A stretch of 64,000 nucleotides of DNA from Paramarasmius palmivorus (GCA_037176845.1 JAYKXP010000062.1:1-64000); one strand, 5' to 3'; positions 1 to 11,692 are shown, numbered from the stretch's first letter. Notes: a model not told the origin generated them from the sequence alone. Numbers and translations are program-made.

Positions 1-1550
1 AGCGGGTTGGCATTTAGCCTGTTTAAAATTTTCTTTTCTATGTGCCAAGGCACTTTTCCACCAATGATAGTCATTTCCAACCAGTCCGCAAGTCAATGAT
101 GCTCAGTCATCCGTTATCTAGACCTGGCACATCTTTTATAAGTCTCCATAGTCATATAGGACCCTTCCATAAGTGGTATATCCACTGTATCTGCTTCCAT
201 GCTAAGCGTTTCAGGTGTTGCCACTGTTTTAACAGCTTTGCCTCCATGTCTGATCCAAAGGAACACTTCAGAATGTCAAGTCCGATAGGTCTGCCCCGGG
301 CCGTTGGTCATTTCCGATCAAGCCATGGTGATCCCTCTCTATCTTATAGTAGGTTACAAAGAAGTAATAAAAGTGTAAATGTCCCTTGAGTATGCCAACT
401 AGTAGCACGGTGACCTTATACAAGGTAAGTTCCACCTTATATTAGCCCCTACAGGTTTTGGGTAGGCGTCTGTGAATTGCAGACCCCTAATATATGCATG
501 GCAGCAGCCAGATACCCAATGTGGGGCGTACCATGTAACTGTTCTCTGCTAGCAAGACATAGTCCCATGTACTAGTGACAATGACTAGCTATTCAGGGCT
601 CATACTAGTCCTTCAGAACCCTTTTTATAGCATAACAATAAAGAATTATGCATAATGCTTTCGAAATTAAAGTGTTATAAAAATCAGCGTATCATCGCGA
701 AGGAATAATGGGCTTCTGCAAAAATTGCTATCGGATCATAAGGATTTGTGTTATCTTGGCCCGATCAGTAGGAGACCTTATGGTTTCACCATTGCAAAAG
801 CGAGATATACCCAATATGGGTTGTCTAGACCCTAATATGGACTGTTTAATAGCATTTCATTCTCTTGGTTTTCTTGGTTACCATATGGTTTTCTTTTGCG
901 AACGTTCTAAAATTAGTTATACCACATATATAAGTTAGATAAAAACATGTAAAGGCTCAAGCACCCACTGGCCAGTAGCACAGCACATTACATCTGGCAA
1001 AGTTAGAATTGATTGGAAGAAGTTAGAGTGAACAGCATCTAGCCGTTTAGTGCGTGTTTAGTTAGAGCTAGTTGTTGGTAGACTTAGAGTCTATTACTGG
1101 AAAACAACCACTTCAGCGGTGCATGCCTATCATATGTGCACCACTAGGTTCCTAGTAGTGATACTAAGTCCATATAATACTTAGTATGATATACTAGTGT
1201 GATTCCAAACACAACAACTAGTGTCAAAACCACTGTTTTCCAGTGATTTCATTCTGGTACCCTCACACCATGTTGAAGGATACAGAGATAGATTGAAGGT
1301 GGACTTTGTGAGAATCTGGAGATACAGACATCCACTCCATAGCCTCTGGACACCAGTAGAGCAATGAACTTGCCAATCTCAACATACCACAAGCTAGAGT
1401 GTGCAAATACATAGCACCTTCATTGACTTCAAGGGCAATCTGAACAAGGCCTTCAAAGTCTGGAAACTGACCTTCTTATGGGACAACCCAACTCCGACCA
1501 GCATAGATGAAGAAGAAGATAAAGCACAGCTTGTGAGGAGCTCTTTCCAT
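1..1550. other. AT-rich gene-free flank, probably repeat-derived
   Basis: No recognisable protein is encoded here. The DNA is more AT-rich than the gene regions to the right. A TATATAAG box lies at 927-934, followed by about 170 bp without a long open frame. Short inverted repeats lie at 1096-1244. An open plus-strand stretch at 1401-1586 does not resemble a family I know. The whole could be the end of an LTR retrotransposon that the Helitron landed in or beside, but no terminal repeat pair, primer-binding site or polymerase domain can be shown, so this is inference. Confidence 0.35.
1096..1244. repeat. Small nested inverted repeats
   Basis: An 11-bp perfect inverted repeat (ACTGGAAAACA at 1096-1106, its complement at 1234-1244) encloses an 8-bp perfect inverted repeat (ATACTAAG at 1161-1168 against CTTAGTAT at 1180-1187). 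Another short one (CTAGG/CCTAG) lies at 1144-1155. No clear target-site duplication flanks the outer arms. It may be a foldback fragment or part of an LTR; arms this short could also be chance in AT-rich DNA. Confidence 0.35.
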
Positions 1551-4500
1551 TCAATACTGTACCGGAGTGAATGGAGACAACTGTAACGTGTAACGCTGCC
1601 CCAAAAAGTTGTTAGGAACCAGGTCGGTATCCCATGCACATAAGTGATCTAGCTCAGGTGGTCTATAAAATATATCATTGAAAAGCTGAGAATACTTTCT
1701 TTCTTTGGAAACTAAATCAGACTCTGAACAAGTTGTCTTAGCTAGTGTTTCTTTGTTAAGTATAATAACATGGTCATCCTCATCACAAGGAATGACAAGT
1801 TGATCTGGCATACTAGAATCTTCATCTTGGTCATTAAACACTGGCTCCAACTCACTGCTAGTAGCTATTATATCTTCACTTAAACTATTAGAAAATAACT
1901 CATAATCTAAGTCTCTAAGGGTAGATGACCACCAATATTCTTGAAAATCATCTGTAATATAGCGATTTGATCTCCCTAATAGTAAGCTAGCAGTTTGTTG
2001 TCCAGATAACTCTCTTTTACCAACTAACTGATTTACAGCTTTCAGTATCATTAATCTATTTTGCTCCGAGACATCTATATTGCCACTATCATCTAAAGGT
2101 GGATTCTCCTGAGTAGCTCTGATAGAAGCACACAAAGCAGGGAACACAACCGATGTATCAAGCTGTTGCTTGGCTGTATAATTACACATATAATATACCA
2201 TTGTCATTGCAAGTGGGCCAGTAGCTAGCTGTTTTAAATCTGTATTACATCCCAAACATAAGGTTACTGTAGGATTATGTCCATTAATATAACCATTTTC
2301 ACATCTCAATACCAAATCACCATCTTCATCAAAATGTGTCTCAGAAACTTCAGGCCTTGGAAGCTGAAATCTGCAGTCTTTGTCATTATCTCTTAATGAT
2401 TGAATATTTCTTGGAATATGTTTAAAGCAAGTGGCATGATGACTATGAACCAAGGCACATGATTCAACTATATTTCTGTAATGCTGAGGTTTTTCACTTT
2501 TATAGTTAAAAGAATCAGGATCTAAAGGTCGACTTAAGACAGGCTGCTGAAATACTTCTTTAGGGTTCTGGCTAGTATATTCTTGATAAGACTGAGTGTT
2601 AGAAGGAAAACTCTGTGAAATGATATCATCATACCATCTTCGTAAGCGCTCTTTAAACTGAACATCAGAATTCATTTTCTCTTTCATGTCAATTGGAGAA
2701 AAAGGTGCATCTTCAATCCATATTAAAAGATGGAGATGAAGTCTGCCTCTTGCCTGTGACTCAACAACACCATACCACCCTTTAACTTTACCTAATACAC
2801 CTGTCTTATTGGCTCTCTTTGCACCAAGAATAGTATCAAAAAACTGAGTGATTATGAGATGAAAAAATTCTGCACTAGCAACAGGATTATCTGAAATAAT
2901 CCTTGCCCTCTGCTTATATTCTCTATTAGGCTTCTCACTTAACAAGTGGAAGATCTGATCCAAGTTTATGTCTTGACCAGCTAAAACCTGTGCAATAGGG
3001 TTATGATAATCAGCTGGATTAACTGTTGCAAAAAAATGGGGCAATCCATCACAAGCAATTTTACTTCGAATCTGTTGTCTCATTGTATTCACATCACCAG
3101 TAGAGCCAGGAACATGATGCGACACATAGCTTAAATATTTCATTAACTGAGCAGCAGATTTCTCTCCAAGTGTCTCAGGCTTTACATATGGATTTTGATC
3201 TAACTTCTCTGAGTAACCTTTAATAGTTTCATCGTCAATATTCCTAATTAAATGGCTGACTCTAGGAAACCATGACCTACGAACAGCCAATCTAGAATTA
3301 AAAGATGATTTTCTACGTTGCATTATATTAGCCATAACAAACATAAAGGTGAGGTGTGTTTGAAACCGACTATCAGCTAATCTTAACAAGTGCTGAATAT
3401 GAGTTGCTGTATCAACCTCCCTAAATAATAATGTTTCATTAGCCTTGCTATAGTTCATATCCAACATACCTACACCATAAGGAAATAAAGTTGGCCAAAG
3501 CCACCCAAAAACTTTGGGGTTTCGAGAAGTTGATAAAGGCTCAGTACCTGAAGGAAATTTAATAAAAGTACCACCTAACCTCAATTCTCTAATAGCTTCA
3601 AGCTTTCTGGCAGAGCGTGGATGGTCAACATCATCTAAATCAACTAAACAAGAAGAAGTAAATTCTAGTTCACCTTCATCGTCACTGTCATTATCATCAT
3701 TACTATCATTTATAGACAATGTTGCAGCAGTATTTTTAGAGTCCAGACTAGTATCAAGACTATCAGCATATGAGGATCCTTGATAGTTAGCGGAATTTGT
3801 GCGCAAACAGTCAGATACAGCAATAGGACAATCAAAGACAGGATACTCTTCCAAATTAAGATTGGTCGCTGATACATCTAGATCAGCATATAAGGGATTA
3901 TTGTTAATTAGCCAATGTAATGCTTTTCTAACCTTTTCTCTTCTTATAACTAAAGGAGAATTCTGTAGCATTTGTTCAGTAACCATAGTCTCTAAGGATC
4001 CAACAAATATAACACATAACTCTTGTTTAATGCTTTCTAAAGGTGGTGGCATTTGAGAAACAAAGGATGCTGTATCCTGTGGAAGCACACAAACATTGCC
4101 TTTACCAAGATAATAATGCACACCCTTCAAACCATCTCTATCTCTCACTTGAATCTTTACCATACATCTCGTGGAACGCGCTCGTGCAATACATCTCTGT
4201 TCTAAAAAGCTTAAGTGCTGGAGTTCTTCAGGAACATCACCAATCCATAAACCATTAGCATAGCTTCGCAAAGGCACTTCTGTAAATTTATTAAAGGCAA
4301 CAGCAGAGCTACACAAATGACATAAAACATAGCATCTACTTAAGATAGATGCCTCTTTAAAAGACTTTATATGTGGCTGGTGAGTTACCCTTCTCATCTC
4401 GTTAGCAGCATTCTCTAGCAAAGAGATATCTAACTGTGCTACAGATCTAAATGTTGCCAAAGATGCATTTTCATGAATACCACAGAAAGAACATTCATAT

Positions 4501-6135
4501 CTCTTTAGTGCTGCATTACTTGTACTGGCACGAAAATCTCTAATGATATCATCCTTCTCGTTTTCAGTCAAGATTACAGGGAAACTAGAGTCCTGACCAA
4601 TATACTCGGAAGTCAGACTAGCATCTGCGTCCAGGCTACTTCTTGCTCTTTTTGGAATAGACTCACCAATTCCCTCTGAGGCCTTTCGCTTGCCTCTGAC
4701 ATGCTGACCTTGCAATTTGAGAACACGGCTTGAAAAATTATACTGTGTATCATTCAATATCTGAAACTCAGTTACACCTGCTGAAAGTACAGCAGACCTT
4801 TGCACTAGGCAAGCTTCAGTACAAGCATGATGAGCAAATTCACTCTTTAAGGCAGGACCTGACTTGTCCTTCTTTTCAACTGGATGACGGCGACTAATGC
4901 CTTAATGATATTGACACAGTGGGCGAAGCTTTCTTGCACTCATGTTCAATGTGAAAACAACGTGTTTCACAACCTGTGTCTTCTCTTTAGGAGGTAAATA
5001 TACAAAGGGATCAACATTGGGTCCTTTATCTTGAGTCATGCTCGGCTCACCTTTTTGTTCCAACGAATAACTACCACTGGCTGTACAAGGCGGCTCCACA
5101 TCCAATAGAGTCTCACACGAGTTACCATATAAGTTACCTGACGGAGCAACCATCTTACTATCTTTACTTGACCCGTCAGAGACTGGCAAACCGTAATCAA
5201 CACAACGTTCATGACACCCCTCTGAAGGACCAGAATGCAGCAGTCTATTGTTTGAAGAGCAAGCATCAAGCACTCGAGGCACGAGGCCAGGCGACAGCTT
5301 ATCATTTAGCTCATCAAATACCTCAAATGGAGAACTAGTTTCATCAGGCCCCTCGAATGATGGACAAGCATTATGGTCATTAAGCAACCCGAAGGAGCAG
5401 CGAGCACCAGTATCATCCTCCTCAAACATCCCGAAAGGACGAGCATTCCGCTCCTCAGACACCCCAGAAGGGCGAGCATTCCGCTCATCAGACACCCCAG
5501 AAGGGCGAGCATTCCGCTCATCAGACACCCCGAAAGAAGAGCAAGAAGTCTGCTCGTCATACACGGTACGAGCACAACCGCCGAGATCATCAGAGCCCCA
5601 GAACGAAAGCGGAACATCCGACACCTCCATAGGCACATCCCCTGTGGTAACCGACAGCTCTCCCCTGCTAGAATTGTCCCAATCACCCACCGAGTACCCT
5701 AAAAGCAGGGAACATCAATAAGACAACTAAAAAGCAGCGATTGAGTCAGACGCACCACGACAAGAAGATGTTTCCTCTTCGGAGACTACAGGATTCATAC
5801 TACGAGCTATCCAAACGTTAATAAAGACGTTGAGACATGGAATATCATCACGTACCAATACCCGCATACAAAGACTGTGCCAGCAACTCCCTCCCATTAT
5901 CAACACACGTCCCGTAGAAATCCGCGCCCATTACAGCATCACACCCAGCAACCTCAAACGAGTCGACTAGAAAATCGACAGGAAAACTAACACAACCATT
6001 CCCATCACCAATAGTAACCGTAAACACCGCTCGACAAGTGTGAGGTTTACCGCAAAAGGCGGGCGAAATGCGTGAAACAGGAGAATGGGGATCAAAGCGA
6101 AGCCGCGCTGGAAGATTAGAGACCGCAAAAAACAT
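1551..6135 (-). pseudogene. Helitron Rep protein, broken and lacking helicase
   Basis: Rolling-circle transposase of an agaric Helitron, here a remnant. Exon 1 (6135-5856) starts at ATG 6135 and carries an aspartic-protease-like stretch with the motif GADFYGTC. A phase-1 intron (5855-5699, GTACGT...TTTTAG) joins it in frame to a long open frame running to 1551. That frame has one in-frame TAA at 4904-4902. The following 1100 residues show CxxC pairs, a DUF6570-like region (ANGLWIGDVPEEL), the HUH nickase motif GRLHLHLLIW near 2716-2750, and the two-tyrosine motif YYMCNYTAKQ near 2166-2200. The frame stops soon after RPPELDHL, where family members continue into a Pif1-type helicase; none follows. 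The in-frame stop and missing helicase argue that it is dead. The Rep family call is firm; the protease-like reading of exon 1 is tentative. Confidence 0.85.
1551..6135 (-). mobile_element. Helitron remnant, borders not located
   Basis: The span given is only the coding remnant. A Helitron would be expected to begin with TC upstream of the protein start (above 6135 on this strand) and to end in CTRR preceded by a short hairpin (below 1551). I could not identify either end with confidence. Loss of the helicase half suggests that the 3' part is deleted or replaced by the AT-rich DNA at 1-1550. Confidence 0.6.
5424..5535 (-). repeat. 33-bp tandem repeat inside the Helitron protein
   Basis: Units begin at 5424, 5457, 5490 and 5523. 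The 5457 and 5490 units are identical or nearly so, the first is diverged and the last is partial. Each full unit encodes 11 residues (SDERNARPSGV) in the acidic, low-complexity N-terminal part of the Rep protein. Because 33 is divisible by three, several other frames also stay open here; those are shadows. Confidence 0.85.
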
Positions 6136-6149
6136 AGCGACGTTCACAA

Positions 6150-6700
6150 ATCGAAACGTCGAAAAAGAGGAAAGAAAGAGGAACTCAAATCTGAGTCAAA
6201 TCGTACGACAAGACGAAAACAGCTTTTTATTACATAAACATTACATAATTATTTGGCTTTGTTGTCAACGTGCCCAAAGCTCGAGCTGCACAAGAAGAGC
6301 TAAACCTAAAGGTTCAGCAATAACGCCTCAAGACTTGTTGAAAGATCGATGTTCAACAGCCTGAGTAACGAGAGATCCAGAGCCTACCAGCATCTGAATC
6401 TCGCAAGAACGCCTGCGCCAAAACCAGACTCGCGGGCTCGTGCATTTGGAGATGGTGTAGTAGGCATAACTCCTAGAACAGCCACTTTCCAATTGGATCT
6501 CCGTGACGACGTCGAGAGGCGATGCCTGGCACACATACACCCTGGTCTGGAGGATGAGATCGAGGAGAATGCGCCTGTGGGGCAGGGTAATGACGAAGCG
6601 TTAGCTGTTGCCACCAGACCAAGATATCTCTGTATCGACGAGGATGCATAAACATTGGGCGTGACAGTAAGGAGAAAAGAGTGCGCTGTCACCCAACTGA
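6150..6700. other. Helitron upstream flank, no gene seen
   Basis: This is AT-rich near 6210-6260 and then of mixed composition. It should contain the Helitron 5' end and promoter. Open frames on both strands around 6350-6650 overlap each other and match no family I recognise. Confidence 0.3.
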
Positions 6701-7360
6701 CAGGCTGGAGTTTAAGAGGCTCTCGTCCCCACTATGGATAATAGGATGTCAATAAGACGCGCTGAAAAGGCAGGAACCAGCAAGCACTTACCATGGATGT
6801 TATACGATCGCGATAGCACCAACAAGCCCAACTCAACCGTCATTATGGGACTCGATATGGGCAGAGCCAAATGAGCGAGCGGAACATTGGCTCCATGGAG
6901 CGGGCTTACGATGAGAGGCTGAATGCTATACAACGGATAAGGCTGAAAGTATTGCGGTAGTGGTTTTCCAGCCGAATCCTAAGAGGTGGAAGCGTTTGAA
7001 CTAGGAAGTGAGGTGGAGCATGTTCAATCAAAGTCATTGTACGTCTTGTGGTAGCGCAAGTGGGAGGTATAAAGGAGGTCTTCGAGGTCCACGTCACTTG
7101 AGTGTCCGCAATTGCGGTTAAGCTTGTGTGGAGGCTATGTCGTCCGAGTCGTTTAAGCTTGTAGTGATCGGGAACAAGATAGAGGTGGTGTCAGGGAGTT
7201 CACGGAGAGGCCGTGGAGTTCGTGAAATAGCTTTTCGTAGGAACCAATGTCGTTTCGGGCTTGCATTTGGCTGGAAAAGTGATGAGTGATGATTAAAAAG
7301 CGTCGAGAGTAACGTACATACCGAATTCCAGATAGTCATGCCTTGGGCGCCCGCTTCAAG

Positions 7361-7375
7361 CTTGCACTCGAGTTT
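7361..7375. repeat. Left target-site duplication of the SINE
   Basis: The 15-bp sequence CTTGCACTCGAGTTT is repeated exactly at 7854-7868, just beyond the other end of the element. The last three T residues merge with the poly(T) tract, so the duplication is 12-15 bp. Confidence 0.85.
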
Positions 7376-7853
7376 TTTTTTGTTTTTTTTTTTTTTTTTT
7401 TTTTTTTTATGGAGCGTTTATCGGCTTCGAACAACGAGTGGGGTCACCACTCACAGCCCATGACCAGTACTTGCTGGAATTCGGCCCAACATCGTCGGTG
7501 CTCTACGCCCGCATAGGATGGCTGAGGGAACGAGACCTCGCCTTAAGTAACCAACGTCACCCCTATCACGACAGTCGTGATAAAGCCCAAAGGAGGAAAT
7601 GCATGTTTACGCACACCACCGTCACGCAGGAGTACTGCATGATCCGGTGATAGTGTGGGGCTCGTCCGTTTTCGGCCGTCATTGGCGCTCTGCTGACTCT
7701 ACAGCTGCTTATGAGCTATACCTCTTGCCTATTGGATATACCCACTAAAACCCCCTGTGGCTATTGGTTTGGGCTCGAACTTAAGACCTCTGCGATTAGT
7801 CAGCTGTCATAAGCTTGAGGCATTGGTGATGTCGCCACTACACCACCGCCGCC
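7376..7853 (-). mobile_element. tRNA-derived SINE with poly(A) tail
   Basis: Read on the minus strand, the 5' end (7853 downward) is tRNA-like. It has an A-box-like TGGTGTAGTGG (7845-7835) and a B-box-like AGTTCGAGCCC (7781-7771), the internal RNA polymerase III promoter pair, spaced about 53 nt apart as in tRNAs with a long variable arm. A tRNA-unrelated body of about 360 bp follows, ending in a poly(A) tail seen as poly(T) at 7373-7408 with one G. Exact 15-bp direct repeats flank it, the signature of LINE-assisted insertion. The intact tail and perfect duplication suggest a fairly recent insertion. It has no coding capacity, so it would depend on a LINE elsewhere in the genome. Confidence 0.85.
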
Positions 7854-7868
7854 CTTGCACTCGAGTTT
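7854..7868. repeat. Right target-site duplication of the SINE
   Basis: This is an exact copy of the 15 bp at 7361-7375, directly abutting the tRNA-like head of the element. Confidence 0.85.
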
Positions 7869-8399
7869 GATGAACACATCCCGGACTTCTTCCTTGCTCA
7901 AAGTGGAGGTTTTGTGGGCTGAATGGCTACGAAAAGGTGCGCTTACAACGCTTCAAAACATTCCATGCTCCCATAACCTCAACTTCCATCTAGGACATGA
8001 CCTTGAAGCCCTCAACGCACTCACAACTTTACTACAACCAACAACACCCTTGCGCACTCCTGTAACTTCCACCCTACTGTGCTCCCCGCCTAATATACCC
8101 TGCCTATACGCCAAATTTGATCTTACTAGAAGAACCGTCAAGGAATCGATGTACTGGATCTCCACACTTGCCTGTGACACCAACACCCCAAATCCACACC
8201 CCGAGGTCTCGACAGTTTGGATCTCGGTCTATCGTCGCTCAAACGCAACAGTTGACGGAGACCAGATGCCCAGCTGACTATATCAGCTGGGTCATGGGGC
8301 TTGAACAAGGTGAGAACCAGTCTTCCATATTCGCGACCTTTACTCACTCTACACGGCAGCCTAGATCCTCAAACTTCAGATATAGATCATGAACCCGAA

Positions 8400-9660
8400 C
8401 GAATACACGAATACCAACACACCCCGCCCTCCGCTGCGTTGAGTGTTCTAGCATTTCCGCACCTCAGCGAGCACCTACCGAACCTCTACGGGGAGACCTT
8501 GATCATCCTAGAACGTTGGATGCAGAGGCGATTTTGGGGGTATCGGGTTACCAAGCTCGGGGATTACACGTTCGATTGGAATGAGTGTCGAGGTCGGCCC
8601 TTCGTCGGTTGAAGGAGGATGGAAATCGTAGCTCAAGAGAAGTTGACGAGTTGGGTAAGTAGCATTGATCTACGAGCTAGTTGCTCTCAAGATGCTGATA
8701 CTACCATCCTAGAGCAACATTGAAAGCTCGTACCTCAAGCTTCAAGGCCCCAGCATCATCGCGCTCCATTCTTGTTCGTTCACCTTCCTTTTAGGGAAGG
8801 ATGGTTACCGCATATGGACATCGACACGACATTGTCATCAGCTACTATACAGGCGATTCGCAGCAAAGAATCTTGCCGCAGTCAAAAGGTAATCGTTCTC
8901 TGTCAAAGGGTGATCGAATGTATGTACCAAAGGACTGGATGACGGCGCATTATTGGGTAGAGGTACTGTATTTCAGAGTAGACAAAGATCTGTTGCATGT
9001 ATGGCATAAGGTACACACTTGTTGAATGGAGAATGCAAAGTTCGTATGTGGGCTATTATCATAACTGCCATGCACATACTCCTATTCAAATCCAGTAGCG
9101 AAAAAGGCACATCTTCGATCTCAAGTTGTGTGCAATACCACGGAAGTAGTGGGTGTTTTCAAGAACGGCGTTGGTGAACCTTCGTGTTGCTATTCATTAA
9201 CGTTGTTCGTTCCTACTGTACATGAAACAACATCAACATTAGGTAACAGCAGAACAAAAGAAAGAGTACTCACTGAGACAGCGAGAATAGTAGCGCTTCC
9301 CATCCTTACATCATAACCAGTTACCCCGCCGCCTTTTCCTCATCCAAGATCGATACATCGTCCTCCCCATACCCAAACTCCCCATTACCCATTGCAACCT
9401 ATGGGGGCGTAGCACGTTTTCATTGCGAGACGACATCCTGTGGCGTATCACGACAACTGCCAGTATTTCCCCGTGAAGTAGGCACAAATGAGCTCATTCA
9501 TTGGGCAGGTCTCAATGAGCAAAGGAAGAAAGGTGACAGAGCTCGAGTTCGGGTGGAGCTGGGGGTGTAGACATGCTGAGCCGAAGAAGGGGAAATGAAG
9601 GTCTTGGTCGGTAGAACAACCCGGGAACGCTCGTGAAGCTAAGTACAAGCTTGGGGTATG
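8400..9660. other. Gene-poor stretch with one possible small spliced frame
   Basis: On the plus strand an ATG at 8619 opens 12 codons. A consensus intron (8655-8712, GTAAGT...CCTAG) follows, then 60 codons ending at TAA 8892, giving 71 residues. The frame upstream is also open from 8301 but is closed by TGA 8610-8612, so this may be a broken larger gene. The peptide matches nothing I know. The remainder to 9660 shows no supportable gene. Confidence 0.2.
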
Positions 9661-9829
9661 GATCTAGAGGATGTATTTGGGAGGAGTAGGGCTACGAGGC
9701 GGTAGGGGGCGGAGAGGTAACGTTTGGGTATCGACGAAGGCGGGTTGCAGGTGTAGGATTGAGACATTCTTCCCAAGCTTGCTGGTTTCACCAAAACGCT
9801 ACAACCGGACTTTAGCGAGGTTTTGTTGT

Positions 9830-10960
9830 TGCTGGAGACAAAAGTATGTCAGTAAAACGCGACGAAAAGTGAGGGACAGTGAGCACTTACTGGTAGGCCA
9901 ACAAACTCGACTCAGTTGTCAATTCTACCATGCCTATTTTTGTATCCACAAGTCTATCATCGCCCTACAAACGTATATGAACCACCACGTGCGCGTCCGC
10001 GACTTGGTGGAAGGTATAGGACTGGACTCCTGGACTGGACAAAGGGAGCGGGTGAAATGGTCGTTGGTGCATTGTCATTGGGAGCGTTCATGGTAGTGGT
10101 AGAAAAAGGCCTTATCATATGGAGAAGTAGGCCAGGTCTTTCATGGGGACGTTCATCCTGCGGAATCTTGAGAGGTGGAGATGGGAAAAGTGCAGCATGA
10201 GCACCACGATGCGGAAGTAGAGAACATGTCCTTGGATGCATCATATCGGGAGTAGGAGGAAGAAAAGGGACGTGTATAGCCCATACTGCGGAATGAGAGA
10301 AATGAAGCCTAGGTTGAAGTAGTTGGGGCTTTGTGGATGGTACTGTCGCGATTTTAGCTTGAAGTGGGAATGGGGTCGTAGCGGTGTCGAGGGAGCGCGT
10401 TTGAGAAGGTGACTGAAAGATGTTGGGCTATCCATGAAAAAGAATATGTCTTCAAAGGTTTAGATGGCGTTTTGGGGCTTGCACTTGGGTAGCTATAGGA
10501 GAGCTATGAGCAAGGGCAAAAAGCATCGAGAATGGTGAACATACCGACAGTCGTACCTCTTGAGGTATATCTTGTATTTGATTTTTATGAGCTTCTGAAA
10601 GGTATGTTAGATCTAAGAGCAGTATACAGAAAGTTTGAACACACCTTTCTAGGCCTACCAAGATGGATGCGTTGAAGGAGGTGGTCGTTGTGAGAAGAGA
10701 AGCGCCAGCGGCAGGACGCTTCCACCTTGACCACCACCTCTTGTCCATCCAATGCGACATCAAGATTCTCAATCCACTATACACTTCACCATAGGCCTAG
10801 GTACGTGTTCCTCCATCACATACCTGGTAGCACGCTCAGCCCATCTCTCAGGGCAACACCACGCGTCATGCCTTTGACCTCGATGCCCCAACTTCCTTTG
10901 GTGCTCAGAGTGTGGATTTCGTAGGCTGAGTAACTAAAGAAAAGGTGTGTTTTTATTCCT
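9830..10960 (-). pseudogene. Degenerate gene copy B, paralog of the SINE-split locus
   Basis: Minus-strand splice signals parallel those of copy A: a GTAAGTGC donor at 9890, an intron end TTTGTCTCCAG near 9830, and a GTATGT...CTCCTATAG intron near 10545-10490 followed by the shared text CAAGTGCAAGCCCC. The matched segments lie about 3.0-3.1 kb from those in copy A and in the same order. Open frames are short and interrupted. Product unknown. Confidence 0.4.
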
Positions 10961-11690
10961 TTGCTTTATTCCTTGCTCTCACAACGTCATCACCACCTAG
11001 ACCTTGACCAGCCTCAATATCAGGATTCAGATGCGCATGCCTCAACCTCGGTCACCCTACGACATCAGAATCCTCGATCTTTGACATATCCATCACTCTA
11101 TCCCCTCCCTACCTGCACTAGAACCAAAAGCAACATTGCAGTCCCACCTCCAGAGCCCACACCACTTCTCCATTCCTGCTATTTCGGCACTACCTCAAAA
11201 CTATGCCCTGTATCCCCTGCCAAACTCAGCATCCCATACCCATACCCACACACTAGGCATAACCACGGCTCCTGCCCATCCGACTCAGCACTCTCCGCCG
11301 CTAGCAACGATTTCACAGCTACGCAAATTGCCAAACCTAAACCCAAGCCCCGAAAACTCAAGGAACGATTGCCCACGCAGGTATCCAAGTGTGGGGTGTT
11401 GATAAAGATGGATTACGGGCTATTACTTTAGAGCTTCTGGGGGTGTGGGTATTGACGAAAAGGCAACTGGATTAGAGTTGTGTGTACATCTGGGGGCAAT
11501 TACACCATCTCGGCGCTTCGTACCAGTCGCCTCAAATGCCATTCACAATTTTCGTCTGTTGCGGGTATACAAACTGTTTCTACACTAGAACTACACTTAG
11601 GTGGTGTACATATGATAGTTAGGCCAATTGAAGCATAGTAATGTGACAGAACATTGTAGGAATTTAAACAAAGTAAGATTTCAGTACACC
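10961..11690. other. No convincing gene
   Basis: Proline- and threonine-rich frames at 10961-11431 are open on the plus strand in more than one frame, as expected from the skewed cytosine-rich composition rather than from coding. Nothing else is supportable before the 3' end of the next minus-strand gene. Confidence 0.3.
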
Positions 11691-11692
11691 AC

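Larger units (their letters stand above)
6700..7945 (-). pseudogene. Degenerate gene copy A, split by a SINE
   Basis: The minus strand carries splice-like signals but no long open frame. A GTAAGT donor lies at 6791 and an intron end (ATTGACATCC...CCATAG) near 6737. A second intron (GTATGT...TTTTCCAG) lies near 7320-7265. Stretches around 6749-6795, 6975-6990, 7262-7330 and 7880-7945 match, in the same order, stretches of locus B at 9846-9895, 10165-10180, 10480-10560 and 10885-10950. Conservation of the same splice sites in both copies shows that the ancestor was a spliced minus-strand gene. Its product cannot be recognised. The SINE at 7376-7853 interrupts it. Confidence 0.4.

Noticed and set aside
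5248..5721. Plus-strand serine-rich proteins opposite the Helitron gene
   Set aside because: These open frames are created by the 33-bp in-frame repeat and overlap the well-supported minus-strand frame.
7855..8277. A 140-residue plus-strand protein beginning inside the SINE duplication
   Set aside because: It lies opposite the degenerate minus-strand locus, starts within the target-site duplication and has no family resemblance.
10961..11431. A 156-residue proline/threonine-rich plus-strand protein
   Set aside because: Several frames are open together because of skewed base composition. There is no family match and no splice context.
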